Below are positions 44,842 to 52,154 of a stretch of 64,000 nt of DNA, one piece after another. The stretch is from an uncultured Collinsella sp. (GTDB lineage: Bacteria; Actinomycetota; Coriobacteriia; Coriobacteriales; Coriobacteriaceae). The stretch covers positions 1-64,000 of the forward strand of contig CAADTZ010000019.1 of NCBI GenBank assembly GCA_900752015.1, in the 5' to 3' direction. Both the position numbers and the translations under genes were made by a program. Below the pieces are notes generated by a model. The model was not told the origin of the DNA. It made no database searches and was given only the letters and a program-made list of their open reading frames with translations. The number at the start of each line of letters is the position of its first letter. The stretch's first letter is position 1.

Positions 44842-45942
44842 CTATTTCACGCATTGAGCGGCGAGATAGTCGCGGAAGAATGGCAATTCAAAAGCGACGA
44901 TTCCGCGCCCACGTTCCCCAATGATGCCGGCATCTATCATGCGGCGCCGGTAGCGGGAGACCTGCTGCGGCGAACGCTTAAGGCGCTCGACAAGGTCAGC
45001 AGTGGTGGACTCTTCCTCGTCATCGAGCATGGCGATGAGGAATCGCTTGTCCTCTGCCGTGAGTTCCCGATAGGTTGCCGCGAGGATTCGGTCGTCCATC
45101 TCGTCGCGCGCGATTTTGATTCCCAGGTCAAAGTCGCGTGACGAGATTTCCTTCGAATCGCTTGTGAGATCCCAGGCACGGTAGCCTACGAGTTGCAATA
45201 GGAAGGGAAAACCAGAGATCGAGCGAACGGCTCTATCGATTCCCTCAGCATCTGCCAGGCGATCGTTTTCCTGAATTGTGCGAATCAAGGCCTCGCGCAC
45301 GTCATAGTCGGCAATGCGACCCAGATGATATTGTTGGGCGCGGCGAAGGAACGAGACCGTCTTGTGGTTCAGTAGCGTCGATACGTTGTTGGGAAGTCCC
45401 GCCATGAGCAGGGCGACGCGTTTCCCATCGGTCACAAAGTGCTGATACGTCGCTGCGAGCTGAATCATCTCGTCGAGTGTCGGGTCTACCTCGTCAACCG
45501 TGACGAGCAGACCGGTGCCCGCCTCGTTGAGCTGGTCGATGATGTCGCTCATGCGATAACGCCAGGTTGAGGCATCGTGGACACGATTGACCTCGATACT
45601 GCCGAGCGGTGCAATTCCGAGGCCGGTGACTTCGAAGAGGTTGGACGGGTCGATAAGATGGCCGGCAGCACGTTTCGCCCCGAACTCGATTTCCTCAAGC
45701 ATTCCTGGGAGCGCGGTCGTCTTTACGGCAATCCAGCCGTGGGATTCCGCCCTTGTCGCGAGCGACGACATGAGAGCGGTTTTACCGGTTCCACGCGCGC
45801 CTGAGAAGATCGAGGTCAATTCTGGGCGCCTGCGCTGGCTCAAGAAGGCACGGTCCAAATCCCGAATAATCTGTTGTCTGCCGGCGAGATGGGCAGGAAC
45901 CTCGCCAAAACTGGGGGTAAACGGGTTCTCGAGATATTTCAC
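44842..45942 (-). CDS. Second Orc1/Cdc6-like AAA+ ATPase
   Basis: A 366-residue relative of the 41177 ATPase: LAGRQQIIRDLDRAFL, Walker A SGARGTGKTALM, Walker B LLVTVDEVDPTLDEM, sensor-1-like ALLMAGLPNN, FLRRAQQYHLGRI, lid GFPFLLQLVGYRAWDL, and a C-terminal winged helix (TTADLVERLKRSPQQVSRYR). The shared FLRRAQQ, AGLPN/S and LVGY motifs show common descent. The start is GTG 45942 with AGGAG upstream. It converges on the UvrA-like gene and is read from an AT-rich promoter region. Function unknown; ATP-driven nucleic-acid or protein remodelling is likely. Confidence 0.82.
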   Translation of the reverse strand: MKYLENPFTPSFGEVPAHLAGRQQIIRDLDRAFLSQRRRPELTSIFSGARGTGKTALMSSLATRAESHGWIAVKTTALPGMLEEIEFGAKRAAGHLIDPSNLFEVTGLGIAPLGSIEVNRVHDASTWRYRMSDIIDQLNEAGTGLLVTVDEVDPTLDEMIQLAATYQHFVTDGKRVALLMAGLPNNVSTLLNHKTVSFLRRAQQYHLGRIADYDVREALIRTIQENDRLADAEGIDRAVRSISGFPFLLQLVGYRAWDLTSDSKEISSRDFDLGIKIARDEMDDRILAATYRELTAEDKRFLIAMLDDEEESTTADLVERLKRSPQQVSRYRRRMIDAGIIGERGRGIVAFELPFFRDYLAAQCVK

Positions 45943-45966
45943 AAGGCTCTCCTTTCACACCGCCGT

Positions 45967-45990
45967 TTAACTTCATTTTACTTTAGTTAA
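45967..45990 (-). promoter_or_regulatory. AT-rich promoter region with inverted repeat
   Basis: TTAACT-N12-AGTTAA lies 25 bp upstream of the second ATPase start, inside about 70 bp that is much richer in A and T than anything nearby. Possible operator; exact promoter boxes are not clear. Confidence 0.35.
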
Positions 45991-46057
45991 TTCTGATTAA
46001 AAATGAGGGCTCTTTATCTAGGGCATCAATTAGGTGTGTGCCATCGGCGTGGCGCTT

Positions 46058-46092
46058 GAATGTGACAAAGGGACAGTTCCTTTGTCACATTC
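46058..46092. repeat. CAAAGGGACAG palindrome, copy 4 (contains stop codon)
   Basis: Perfect 14-bp stem GAATGTGACAAAGG / CCTTTGTCACATTC with loop GACAGTT. Read on the minus strand its arm supplies the ATG-TGA end of trmL, as copy 2 does for the GTPase gene. Confidence 0.9.
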
Positions 46093-46684
46093 CCGGAAAG
46101 CCTGTTTGGCGCAGGGCTTCGTAGAGGACGATGGCGGCGCTGTTGGAGAGGTTGAGTGCGCTGATGCGGTAGTCGTCCGGATTGATGAAGTTGCCGCAGA
46201 TGTCCTGTTGAAGAATGGCCTCGTGGCTGTCCTCGGTATGCCCCAGCGATTCCTCGTGAGCTTCCCAAGCCTCGGCGTTATCAAGTGAGTCGCAATCGCG
46301 CAGCATCGGGATGCGCTCGCAGCGCTCGGACGCCGCGGCAAGCAGTGGCTCGGGAATGCCCGAGCTCTCGCTGCCAAAGACCAAGTAGTCTCCATCGCGG
46401 TAGGTACTCTGCGCATAGGTGCGGCGTGCCTTTTTGGTCAGCAGATGCAGGCGCTCGTCGGCAGGGGAGAGGCCGTTGCGCGCAAGGAAATCCTCCCAGC
46501 CGGCATAGGTCGTCACGTCCAAGTTTTGCCAGTAGCCCAGGCCGGCGCGACGTACTGTCTTGTCATCGAGCGAAAACCCCAGCGGCTCCACCAGATGCAG
46601 GCGGGCGCCGGTGACCACGCAGGTGCGGCCGATATTGCCCGTATTGGCCGGAATCTCGGGCGCATACAGCACAATGTTGAACAT
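46085..46684 (-). CDS. trmL: tRNA (cytidine-34-2'-O)-methyltransferase, TrmL/SpoU family
   Basis: A 199-residue SPOUT enzyme from ATG 46684 (AAGGAG four bases upstream). The family pattern is complete: NIVLYAPEIPANTGNIGRTC, LHLVEPLGFSLDDK, LVFGSESSGIPE, and the C-terminal knot IPMLRDCDSLDNAE then LNLSNSAAIVLYEALRQTGF. TrmL methylates the wobble 2'-OH of certain leucine tRNAs. An insertion of about 35 residues (AWEAHEESLGHTEDSHEAIL) separates the two knot motifs and is unusual for the family. The final Met and stop come from an intergenic palindrome. Confidence 0.92.
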   Translation of the reverse strand: MFNIVLYAPEIPANTGNIGRTCVVTGARLHLVEPLGFSLDDKTVRRAGLGYWQNLDVTTYAGWEDFLARNGLSPADERLHLLTKKARRTYAQSTYRDGDYLVFGSESSGIPEPLLAAASERCERIPMLRDCDSLDNAEAWEAHEESLGHTEDSHEAILQQDICGNFINPDDYRISALNLSNSAAIVLYEALRQTGFPGM

Positions 46685-46703
46685 GAATCTCCTTGGCTCA
46701 GAA

Positions 46704-46740
46704 CGAAAAACCACCACGAAGGGCACCTTCGTGGTGGTTT
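46704..46740 (-). terminator. Intrinsic terminator of the CobW-family gene
   Basis: Perfect 15-bp stem AAACCACCACGAAGG / CCTTCGTGGTGGTTT with a 3-base loop; on the minus strand it is followed by a T-run. It lies between the CobW stop and the trmL start. Confidence 0.88.
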
Positions 46741-46779
46741 GGCGGTTGTGTAGGCGGAAAAATGCCCGCTTGGATAAAC

Positions 46780-47910
46780 CTAGGCGCGGTGCCAGTCGGT
46801 CAGGCAGGCATCGAGGGAGGCGATGAGCGCATCCTTGTCCATGTGACGGCCGATGATGCACAAGCTCGTCATACGGTCGCCCGTCTCGTCGTCCCAAATC
46901 TGCATGATTTCGGGGTTCTCGTCGATGATCTTTTGCTTCTCGCCCTCGGGCGCCGAGTCGACAAACAGGCCGTTCTCCATCAGACGCATCTGGTGGCCGG
47001 CCTGCTCAAACATGTAGCACATGTCCGGATCGCCGGTCTGCCACAGCGGGCCCTTGACGCGGATGACCTCGTCGGGCCACTCCTGCTCAACAAAATCGGT
47101 GAACTTCTGCAGGTCAAACGGCTTGCGGCGCGAGTACACAAAGGTCTCGATGTCGTACTCGAGCACCTCGGGGTCGTCGTGCTCCTCGGGATGCTCCATG
47201 GCCTCGATCCAGGCGGCGGAGTTGTAGGCACGCATAAAGTCGAAGCGGTCGGTGTCGAGCAGCTCCTCCATGGGGACCTCGCCGTTTTGGGCCTCGACGA
47301 TCACGGCGTCTTTCTGCAGGCTGCGCACGATGGCCTTGAGCTCGGCGATCTGCTCAGGGCTCACGGTATCGGTCTTGTTGAGGATCAGCGTGGAGCAAAA
47401 CTCGATCTGCTGGATGAGCAGGCTCTCGATGTCGTCCTCGTCGATATCCTCGGCCAGCAGGTCGCGGCCGCCGTTGAACTCGTCGTACATGCGGGCGCAG
47501 TCGACCACGGCCACGATGTTGTCGAGCGCGAGCTTGGGCTCGCCGCCCACCTTGGCCTCGTCGCAGAAGCTCGAGATGGTGTAGGCGATGGGGATAGGCT
47601 CGCAAATGCCCGAAGCCTCGATGATGATGTAGTCGAAGTTGCCCGAATCGGCGATGCCCTGCAGCTGGTTAGCAAGGTCGTCCGAAAGCGTGCAGCAGAT
47701 GCAGCCGTTGGTGAGCGGGATGAGGTCGTCGGTCTCGGAAAGGCCGCCGTCGGCGATAAGGCTGGCATCGACGTTGATCTCGCCGATATCGTTGACGATC
47801 ACGGCGGCGCGGATGCCGCCGTCGTTAGCGAGGATGTGGTTGAGCAGTGTGGTCTTGCCGGCACCGAGGTAGCCGGTAAGCATGATGATCTTCACGGGTT
47901 TGTTGGGCAT
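46780..47910 (-). CDS. CobW/COG0523-family GTP-binding metallochaperone
   Basis: A 376-residue G3E GTPase from ATG 47910 (AGGAGG four bases upstream). Walker A is GYLGAGKTTLLNHIL; the metal-binding C-x-C-C motif is GCICCTLSDDL; the guanine site is LNKTD; the CobW C-terminal domain follows (about 240-376; KPFDLQKFTDFVEQEWPDEV, RVKGPLWQ). The family delivers zinc, cobalt or other metals to client proteins under limitation. No Zur-like box was recognised upstream. Which metal is served is unknown. Confidence 0.92.
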   Translation of the reverse strand: MPNKPVKIIMLTGYLGAGKTTLLNHILANDGGIRAAVIVNDIGEINVDASLIADGGLSETDDLIPLTNGCICCTLSDDLANQLQGIADSGNFDYIIIEASGICEPIPIAYTISSFCDEAKVGGEPKLALDNIVAVVDCARMYDEFNGGRDLLAEDIDEDDIESLLIQQIEFCSTLILNKTDTVSPEQIAELKAIVRSLQKDAVIVEAQNGEVPMEELLDTDRFDFMRAYNSAAWIEAMEHPEEHDDPEVLEYDIETFVYSRRKPFDLQKFTDFVEQEWPDEVIRVKGPLWQTGDPDMCYMFEQAGHQMRLMENGLFVDSAPEGEKQKIIDENPEIMQIWDDETGDRMTSLCIIGRHMDKDALIASLDACLTDWHRA

Positions 47911-47996
47911 GTGCCCTCCTTTGTTAGACATGGCTTACAGTTGAATCATATGCCAAACGCCTGCTCTTATACCCACGCGCTGGCAAATAACACAGG

Positions 47997-48338
47997 CTAC
48001 TCCCAGGCTCCCCATACATCGGGGCAATAACCGACGGTGGCCTTTTTGCCGTTGCGCACGATGGGCTCGGCCAAGACCTGCTGATTCTCGATTAGCTTGT
48101 CGAAGCGCTGGCTAGAGGTGAGGTGCTGGATGAGTGCGAGCGTTTCCTCGTCCTTGGCTTTGGGGTTGAGCAGCTTGTCGATGCCGCCGACCGCCTGCAT
48201 CACGCTCGTGAGCTCGCCCTTGCTCATCTCCTTTTCCTTAAGGTCGATAAACTGCACCTTAATGCGGCGCTCCTTAAAATAACGCTGAGCCTTCTTGGTA
48301 TCGAAAGACTTTTTGGTGCCAAAAATTTGCACGTTCAT
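47997..48338 (-). CDS. ArsC/Spx-like thioredoxin-fold protein lacking catalytic cysteines
   Basis: A 113-residue ArsC-family protein from ATG 48338. The fold is clear (MNVQIFGTKKSFDTKKAQRY, IDLKEKEMSKGEL, then EPIVRNGKKATVGY), but where ArsC and Spx have a redox Cys this one has K-S-F-D-T-K-K. The only Cys is near the C-terminus (GYCPDVWGAWE). It therefore cannot be a classical arsenate reductase. It lies 17 bp after a flavodoxin-like reductase gene on the same strand, suggesting a shared redox or regulatory context. Confidence 0.85.
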   Translation of the reverse strand: MNVQIFGTKKSFDTKKAQRYFKERRIKVQFIDLKEKEMSKGELTSVMQAVGGIDKLLNPKAKDEETLALIQHLTSSQRFDKLIENQQVLAEPIVRNGKKATVGYCPDVWGAWE

Positions 48339-48355
48339 GTATTTGTTCCGCCGTT

Positions 48356-48979
48356 CTACCTGATGAAGTTGGTGCGCTCGCGATCGGCTTCGGGGGCTTC
48401 GATGCCGGCGGCCTGTCCTGCCTCGATACAATGCAGGAGCCAGGCCATGTTCTTGCCGATGTTGCGCATGGTGGCCAGGCCCTCGGCGTCCTGGGCGGCC
48501 TCGCCCGGCATGGCGCCAAACACGTTGTTCCAGTACGTGGAAGCAACCACGGGCATCTGGTTGATGGTGAAGTACTTATTGAGCACGTCGAAGGTGGTCG
48601 ACGTGCCGCCGCGACGGGCAACGGCGACGGCAGCGCCCGGCTTGTGTGCAAAGGCTTTGCTGCCGGCATAGAATGCGCGATCGAGGGCCGAAAGGATGCG
48701 TCCGCTGGGGTGCGCATAGTAGACGGGCGAGCCAAAGACAAAGCCATCTGCCTGCTCGGCGGCAGCGATCAGCTCGTTCACCACGTCATCGTCAAAGGTG
48801 CAGCGGCAATCGAGCTTGCCGCACTGGCCGCAACCGATGCAATCGCGAATGGGCTTGGCGCCCAGCTGAAACACCTCGGTATCAATGCCTTCTGCATTAA
48901 GTTGCTCTGCGACCTCGGCGAGTGCGCGGGCGGTGTTGCCGTTTGCCTTGGGGCTGCCGTTGACCAAAAGAACCTTCAT
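48356..48979 (-). CDS. Flavodoxin-like NAD(P)H-dependent FMN reductase
   Basis: A 207-residue flavodoxin_2/FMN_red protein: KVLLVNGSPKANGNTARALA binds the FMN phosphate; CIGCGQCGKLDC is a cysteine-rich insert typical of iron-sulfur flavoproteins and may hold a 4Fe-4S cluster or be structural; GFVFGSPVYYAHPSGRILSA and the ARRGGTSTTFDVLN segment complete the flavin pocket. ATG 48979 has GGGAG six bases upstream. It is co-directional with the ArsC-like gene. Likely an oxidoreductase acting on quinones, nitro compounds or an unknown electron acceptor. Confidence 0.9.
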   Translation of the reverse strand: MKVLLVNGSPKANGNTARALAEVAEQLNAEGIDTEVFQLGAKPIRDCIGCGQCGKLDCRCTFDDDVVNELIAAAEQADGFVFGSPVYYAHPSGRILSALDRAFYAGSKAFAHKPGAAVAVARRGGTSTTFDVLNKYFTINQMPVVASTYWNNVFGAMPGEAAQDAEGLATMRNIGKNMAWLLHCIEAGQAAGIEAPEADRERTNFIR

Positions 48980-49041
48980 CACAAACTCCCTCTGCTGTCG
49001 GTGACTTCTGCGGAGGATTATCGCACGAGAGGGCAGATGGC

Positions 49042-49086
49042 GTGGGGCGCGATGTGAAACGGCTTGTGTTTCACATCGCGCCCCAC
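49042..49086. repeat. Perfect hairpin with 19-bp stem
   Basis: GTGGGGCGCGATGTGAAAC (49042-49060) pairs fully with 49068-49086 around GGCTTGT. It lies just after the GGDEF gene stop and upstream of the FMN-reductase gene. No T-tract, so it may be a terminator or repeat element. Confidence 0.8.
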
Positions 49087-49090
49087 AACG

Positions 49091-50620
49091 CTAGTCCAGC
49101 TTGGTGCCCGGTACTTGCGGTGCCTCTATAAGCCGCGCTTTGAGCTCGTTCAAAATGGAAACGGGCTGACGGTCGACGCCGTCCAGATGGAGCGTGGCCA
49201 CGCGAATGGGCGGCTGATATTCAAGCGAGCCGATGAGCACGGGAGAACCCAAGAACCGTTCGATGTCGCCTGCGATCTCATCGATTGCCTCGGGGCCGAG
49301 CTCATCGAAGAGTGCCACGAACGTTGGTCCCGTCGAGCGGAACAGGCGGCCCTTGCCGCGCGAACAATCCATGAGGCAGGCGGCGCTTTCGGCGAGCACG
49401 CGGTCGCCTGCATCGAATCCAAAGCGGGCATTGACCTCGGCGATATCGTCGACCTTAATGGCAATAAAGCCTGCCTCGTGCGGCACGTGGCGCATCTCTC
49501 CAATAGCGTTGACCAGTGCGTGGACATCGCCCAGGCCCGTTACCGAGTCGGTCGTATCCGCTAGGCTTCGGTTGACGATAATGCCCACATACATGCTGGG
49601 CTCGGTATCGGTGCCGTCCAAGCGGTAGCCCGTGCAGTCGCAAAGCACGTACGCTCCGGTGGCATCCATTACGCGATACTGCATGTAGTGGAAGTGCCAC
49701 GTGCTGTTTATCACCATGTCGAGCTCGGCGCGTACGTTGTCGCGGTCCTCGGGATGAACGCGGGCGAGCCACATGTCGAGTGAGTTAAAAGGGTGCTGGG
49801 AGGGCAGGTCAAAATCGCGCACGGCGTTAACCGACCATTGCGATTCGCCCGTATCGAGATTGAGGATAAAGGGATAGCGCGTCTCGGAGCTCATGGAGAT
49901 CGCTTGGAACACTCGGTCGTTGCAGGGAAGCTGATCGACGATTGGGCGTTGCGGCGCGTCATCGTCTTTCGGTTGCTGCACACGATGCATAAGCTTATAG
50001 CGATACATCTTGCGATCGGCATCCATCGTCATCTGGCGACGCGTGTCGCCAGCAAGTGGATCGACGCGCGAGCAGCCAAAGCTAAAGCTGCCGATCATGG
50101 GCGCCTTGCCACCTGAGCTCGCCTCGATCAGTCCGGTACGTACCTGCTCCAAGCGCTGCTCGAGTTCAGTCTCGTTTGCGGAGAGCGAGATGAGCACAAA
50201 CTCGTCTCCACCGATACGGAACAGCATCTCATCGTGCTCCATGGTTTCGGAGAGCGTGCGGCAGATGCCCAGAATATAGCGATTGCCTTCGGCGTGGCCA
50301 AACCTATCATTGCAATGCTTGAGATGGTCGATGTCAATATAGGCGCAGGTGAAGGGGTCGCCATTGCGCCAGAGTTGCTCGACGTGACGGTCGAATCCGT
50401 TGCGGTTGCCCAAGTTGGTGAGCGGATCGATATAGGCGTTGCGCTCAAGCAGCTGGCGCTCTTGTTGCAGGATGGCATGCGTCTTTTGCAGTTGCTCACC
50501 AACGGCGCGTAGTCCAGTGGGCAGCACGGCAACATCGAGTTCGGCGGTCGAGACGCCATTCGCAAGTCGCTGAAGATAGGCAATAATCGATTGCTCGCCC
50601 AGGCGATATGACTCGTTCAT
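49091..50620 (-). CDS. GGDEF-PAS-degenerate GGDEF protein (diguanylate cyclase)
   Basis: A 509-residue cytoplasmic protein from ATG 50620 (AAGGAGG ten bases upstream). Residues about 60-190 are a GGDEF domain with an intact active site (RIGGDEFVLI, DPLTNLGNRNGFDRH); the inhibitory RxxD site is not conserved. About 235-335 is PAS-like (PFILNLDTGESQWS, WLARVHPEDRDNVRAELDMV). About 345-505 is a second GGDEF-type fold in which the motif is degraded (RSTGPTFVALFDE). The first domain probably makes c-di-GMP. A broken EAL-domain gene lies immediately upstream on the same strand. Confidence 0.88.
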   Translation of the reverse strand: MNESYRLGEQSIIAYLQRLANGVSTAELDVAVLPTGLRAVGEQLQKTHAILQQERQLLERNAYIDPLTNLGNRNGFDRHVEQLWRNGDPFTCAYIDIDHLKHCNDRFGHAEGNRYILGICRTLSETMEHDEMLFRIGGDEFVLISLSANETELEQRLEQVRTGLIEASSGGKAPMIGSFSFGCSRVDPLAGDTRRQMTMDADRKMYRYKLMHRVQQPKDDDAPQRPIVDQLPCNDRVFQAISMSSETRYPFILNLDTGESQWSVNAVRDFDLPSQHPFNSLDMWLARVHPEDRDNVRAELDMVINSTWHFHYMQYRVMDATGAYVLCDCTGYRLDGTDTEPSMYVGIIVNRSLADTTDSVTGLGDVHALVNAIGEMRHVPHEAGFIAIKVDDIAEVNARFGFDAGDRVLAESAACLMDCSRGKGRLFRSTGPTFVALFDELGPEAIDEIAGDIERFLGSPVLIGSLEYQPPIRVATLHLDGVDRQPVSILNELKARLIEAPQVPGTKLD

Positions 50621-50658
50621 GATGGATAACCTCCTTGGGCGGAACAACGGTTTGTATC

Positions 50659-50689
50659 ATATCCCCAATTCGGTTTGAATTGGGGATAT
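50659..50689. repeat. Inverted repeat in GGDEF upstream region
   Basis: Perfect 13-bp stem ATATCCCCAATTC / GAATTGGGGATAT with a 5-base loop, between the GGDEF gene and the EAL remnant. It may end transcription of the remnant or act as an operator. Confidence 0.6.
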
Positions 50690-50747
50690 AAGTTAGCTAA
50701 TGGAGACAAATATCCCCTTCGACGGTGGCGTTTTGCGCGCGAGCGTA

Positions 50748-51060
50748 TCAGTTGTTATTGCCACCATCGAGCAATGCCTCAAAATTCTTCGCCGGCATGG
50801 GGCGGTAGTAGAGGAAGCCCTGAGCGTAGCGGGCGCCCATTTGTCGTAGCATGTTCGCCTGCTCATTTGTCTCGACGCCTTCGACCACGACGGGCAGATG
50901 GAGCGACTGCGCCATCTCGAGCATCGATGAAATGATTTGCGTGCTGCGGCCTTGATCGCCGTCGACGGGCGCAATCTGCCAAATGTGCTTGTCGAGCGTC
51001 ACCATAAAGCCGCTTTCCTCGAGTGCGGGGATATGGGTGCACATGCTGTGGACGGCTATT
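50748..51060 (-). pseudogene. EAL-domain (c-di-GMP phosphodiesterase) remnant
   Basis: The last 100 or so codons encode the tail of an EAL domain: LEESGFMVTLD, then MLEMAQSLHLPVVVEGVETN, EQANMLRQMGARYAQGFLYY, RPMPAKNFEALL. The catalytic N-terminal part with the E-x-L motif is missing, and the middle between VTLD and the QIISSMLEM helix is shortened, so an internal deletion has also occurred. Codons upstream of about 51060 show no homology. The gene lies directly upstream of a diguanylate cyclase, suggesting an original cyclase-phosphodiesterase pair. Confidence 0.75.
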
Positions 51061-51172
51061 ATTCGACAGGCGGTAGCGCGACGATGCGATGTTCGATGAA
51101 AATGCGACTGAGACGATATATGTTGACGGGTATACTTGTTCCGTTTGAATTTGCGGGGACGGAGATGGTCGC

Positions 51173-52042
51173 ATGGCACAGTCAAATACGACGCGCACGG
51201 TGGGGCTGGCACTCGAGGGAGGCGGCTACCGCGGCATGTATACGGCGGGCGTGCTCGACGTATGGATGGAGCATGGCTTAACTTGCGACCATATGGTGGG
51301 TGTCTCGGCGGGCGCGGCGTTTGGCTACAACTTTAAATCGCGCCAGATCGGCCGCGCCATTCGCTACAACAAAGCCTATTGTGCCGATAAGCGCTATGCG
51401 AGCGTGACGAGCTGGTTGCGAACCGGCGACATGTTCAATGCCGATTTTGCCTATCACGAGGTGCCCATCGAGCGCGATCCCATCGATTTGGAGACATATC
51501 GCGCCTGCCCCATGCGGTTTACGTGCGTGTGTACCGATATCGAGACGGGCAAGGCCGTCTATCACGATCTGCCGTATGGCGACGAGCGCGATATCGAGTG
51601 GATCCGGGCGTCGTCGGCAATTCCCGTGGCGACGCGTCCCGTTGCTATTGACGGGCATAAGTATCTGGATGGTGGCGTGGCTGATTCTATTCCCAGCGCA
51701 TGGCTGTTTGCGCAGGGGTATGACCGCAATATCGTGGTACTCACGCAGCCAGCGGGCTTTGTGAAGCAGCCCAACAGCGTGATGCCCATGCTGCGACGCG
51801 TGTTCCGTCACTATCCGGAGTTTGTCGCAGCGCTTGAGCATCGGCATGAGGTCTACAATACCACGCTCGATGACCTGGCACGTCGCGAGGCTGCCGGCGA
51901 GATCTTTGTGGTGCGGCCGAGCGAATCGGTGAAGGTGCCGTCGCTGTGTCGCGAGCCCGATGAACTTGAACGCATCTACCAGATTGGTCGCCGCGATGCG
52001 GAGGCGACCTTGCCGGCACTGGAGGCATATCTGGCAGAGTAG
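51173..52042 (+). CDS. Patatin-like phospholipase
   Basis: A 289-residue patatin-family hydrolase: oxyanion loop LALEGGGYRGMYTAGVLDVW, nucleophile elbow G-V-S-A-G (GVSAGAAFGYN) and catalytic Asp in the DGG motif (KYLDGGVADSIP). It should hydrolyse acyl esters of lipids through a Ser-Asp dyad. No signal peptide, so it is cytosolic or peripheral. GGAG lies eight bases before ATG 51173. A TATACT box at about 51129 may be its -10. A hairpin terminator follows. Confidence 0.92.
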   Translation: MAQSNTTRTVGLALEGGGYRGMYTAGVLDVWMEHGLTCDHMVGVSAGAAFGYNFKSRQIGRAIRYNKAYCADKRYASVTSWLRTGDMFNADFAYHEVPIERDPIDLETYRACPMRFTCVCTDIETGKAVYHDLPYGDERDIEWIRASSAIPVATRPVAIDGHKYLDGGVADSIPSAWLFAQGYDRNIVVLTQPAGFVKQPNSVMPMLRRVFRHYPEFVAALEHRHEVYNTTLDDLARREAAGEIFVVRPSESVKVPSLCREPDELERIYQIGRRDAEATLPALEAYLAE

Positions 52043-52064
52043 GGCAAACTGCCGCGTGCTCAGC

Positions 52065-52110
52065 GGAAAGCGCATCCCAGAATGGACGTCCAAACTGGGA
52101 TGCGTTTTCC
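52065..52110 (+). terminator. Terminator after patatin gene
   Basis: Stem GGAAAGCGCATCCCAG / CTGGGATGCGTTTTCC (one mismatch) with a 14-base loop; the 3' arm ends in TTTTCC. Convergent thiE lies beyond it. Confidence 0.7.
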
Positions 52111-52154
52111 ATTGCTGAAGTTATGGGGCCGCGGAGCAACTGCTCGGCTTATGC

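Noticed and set aside
41177..45942. Prophage or integrative element around the AAA/UvrA block
   Set aside because: No integrase, transposase, phage structural gene or flanking attachment repeats were found; only short palindromes.
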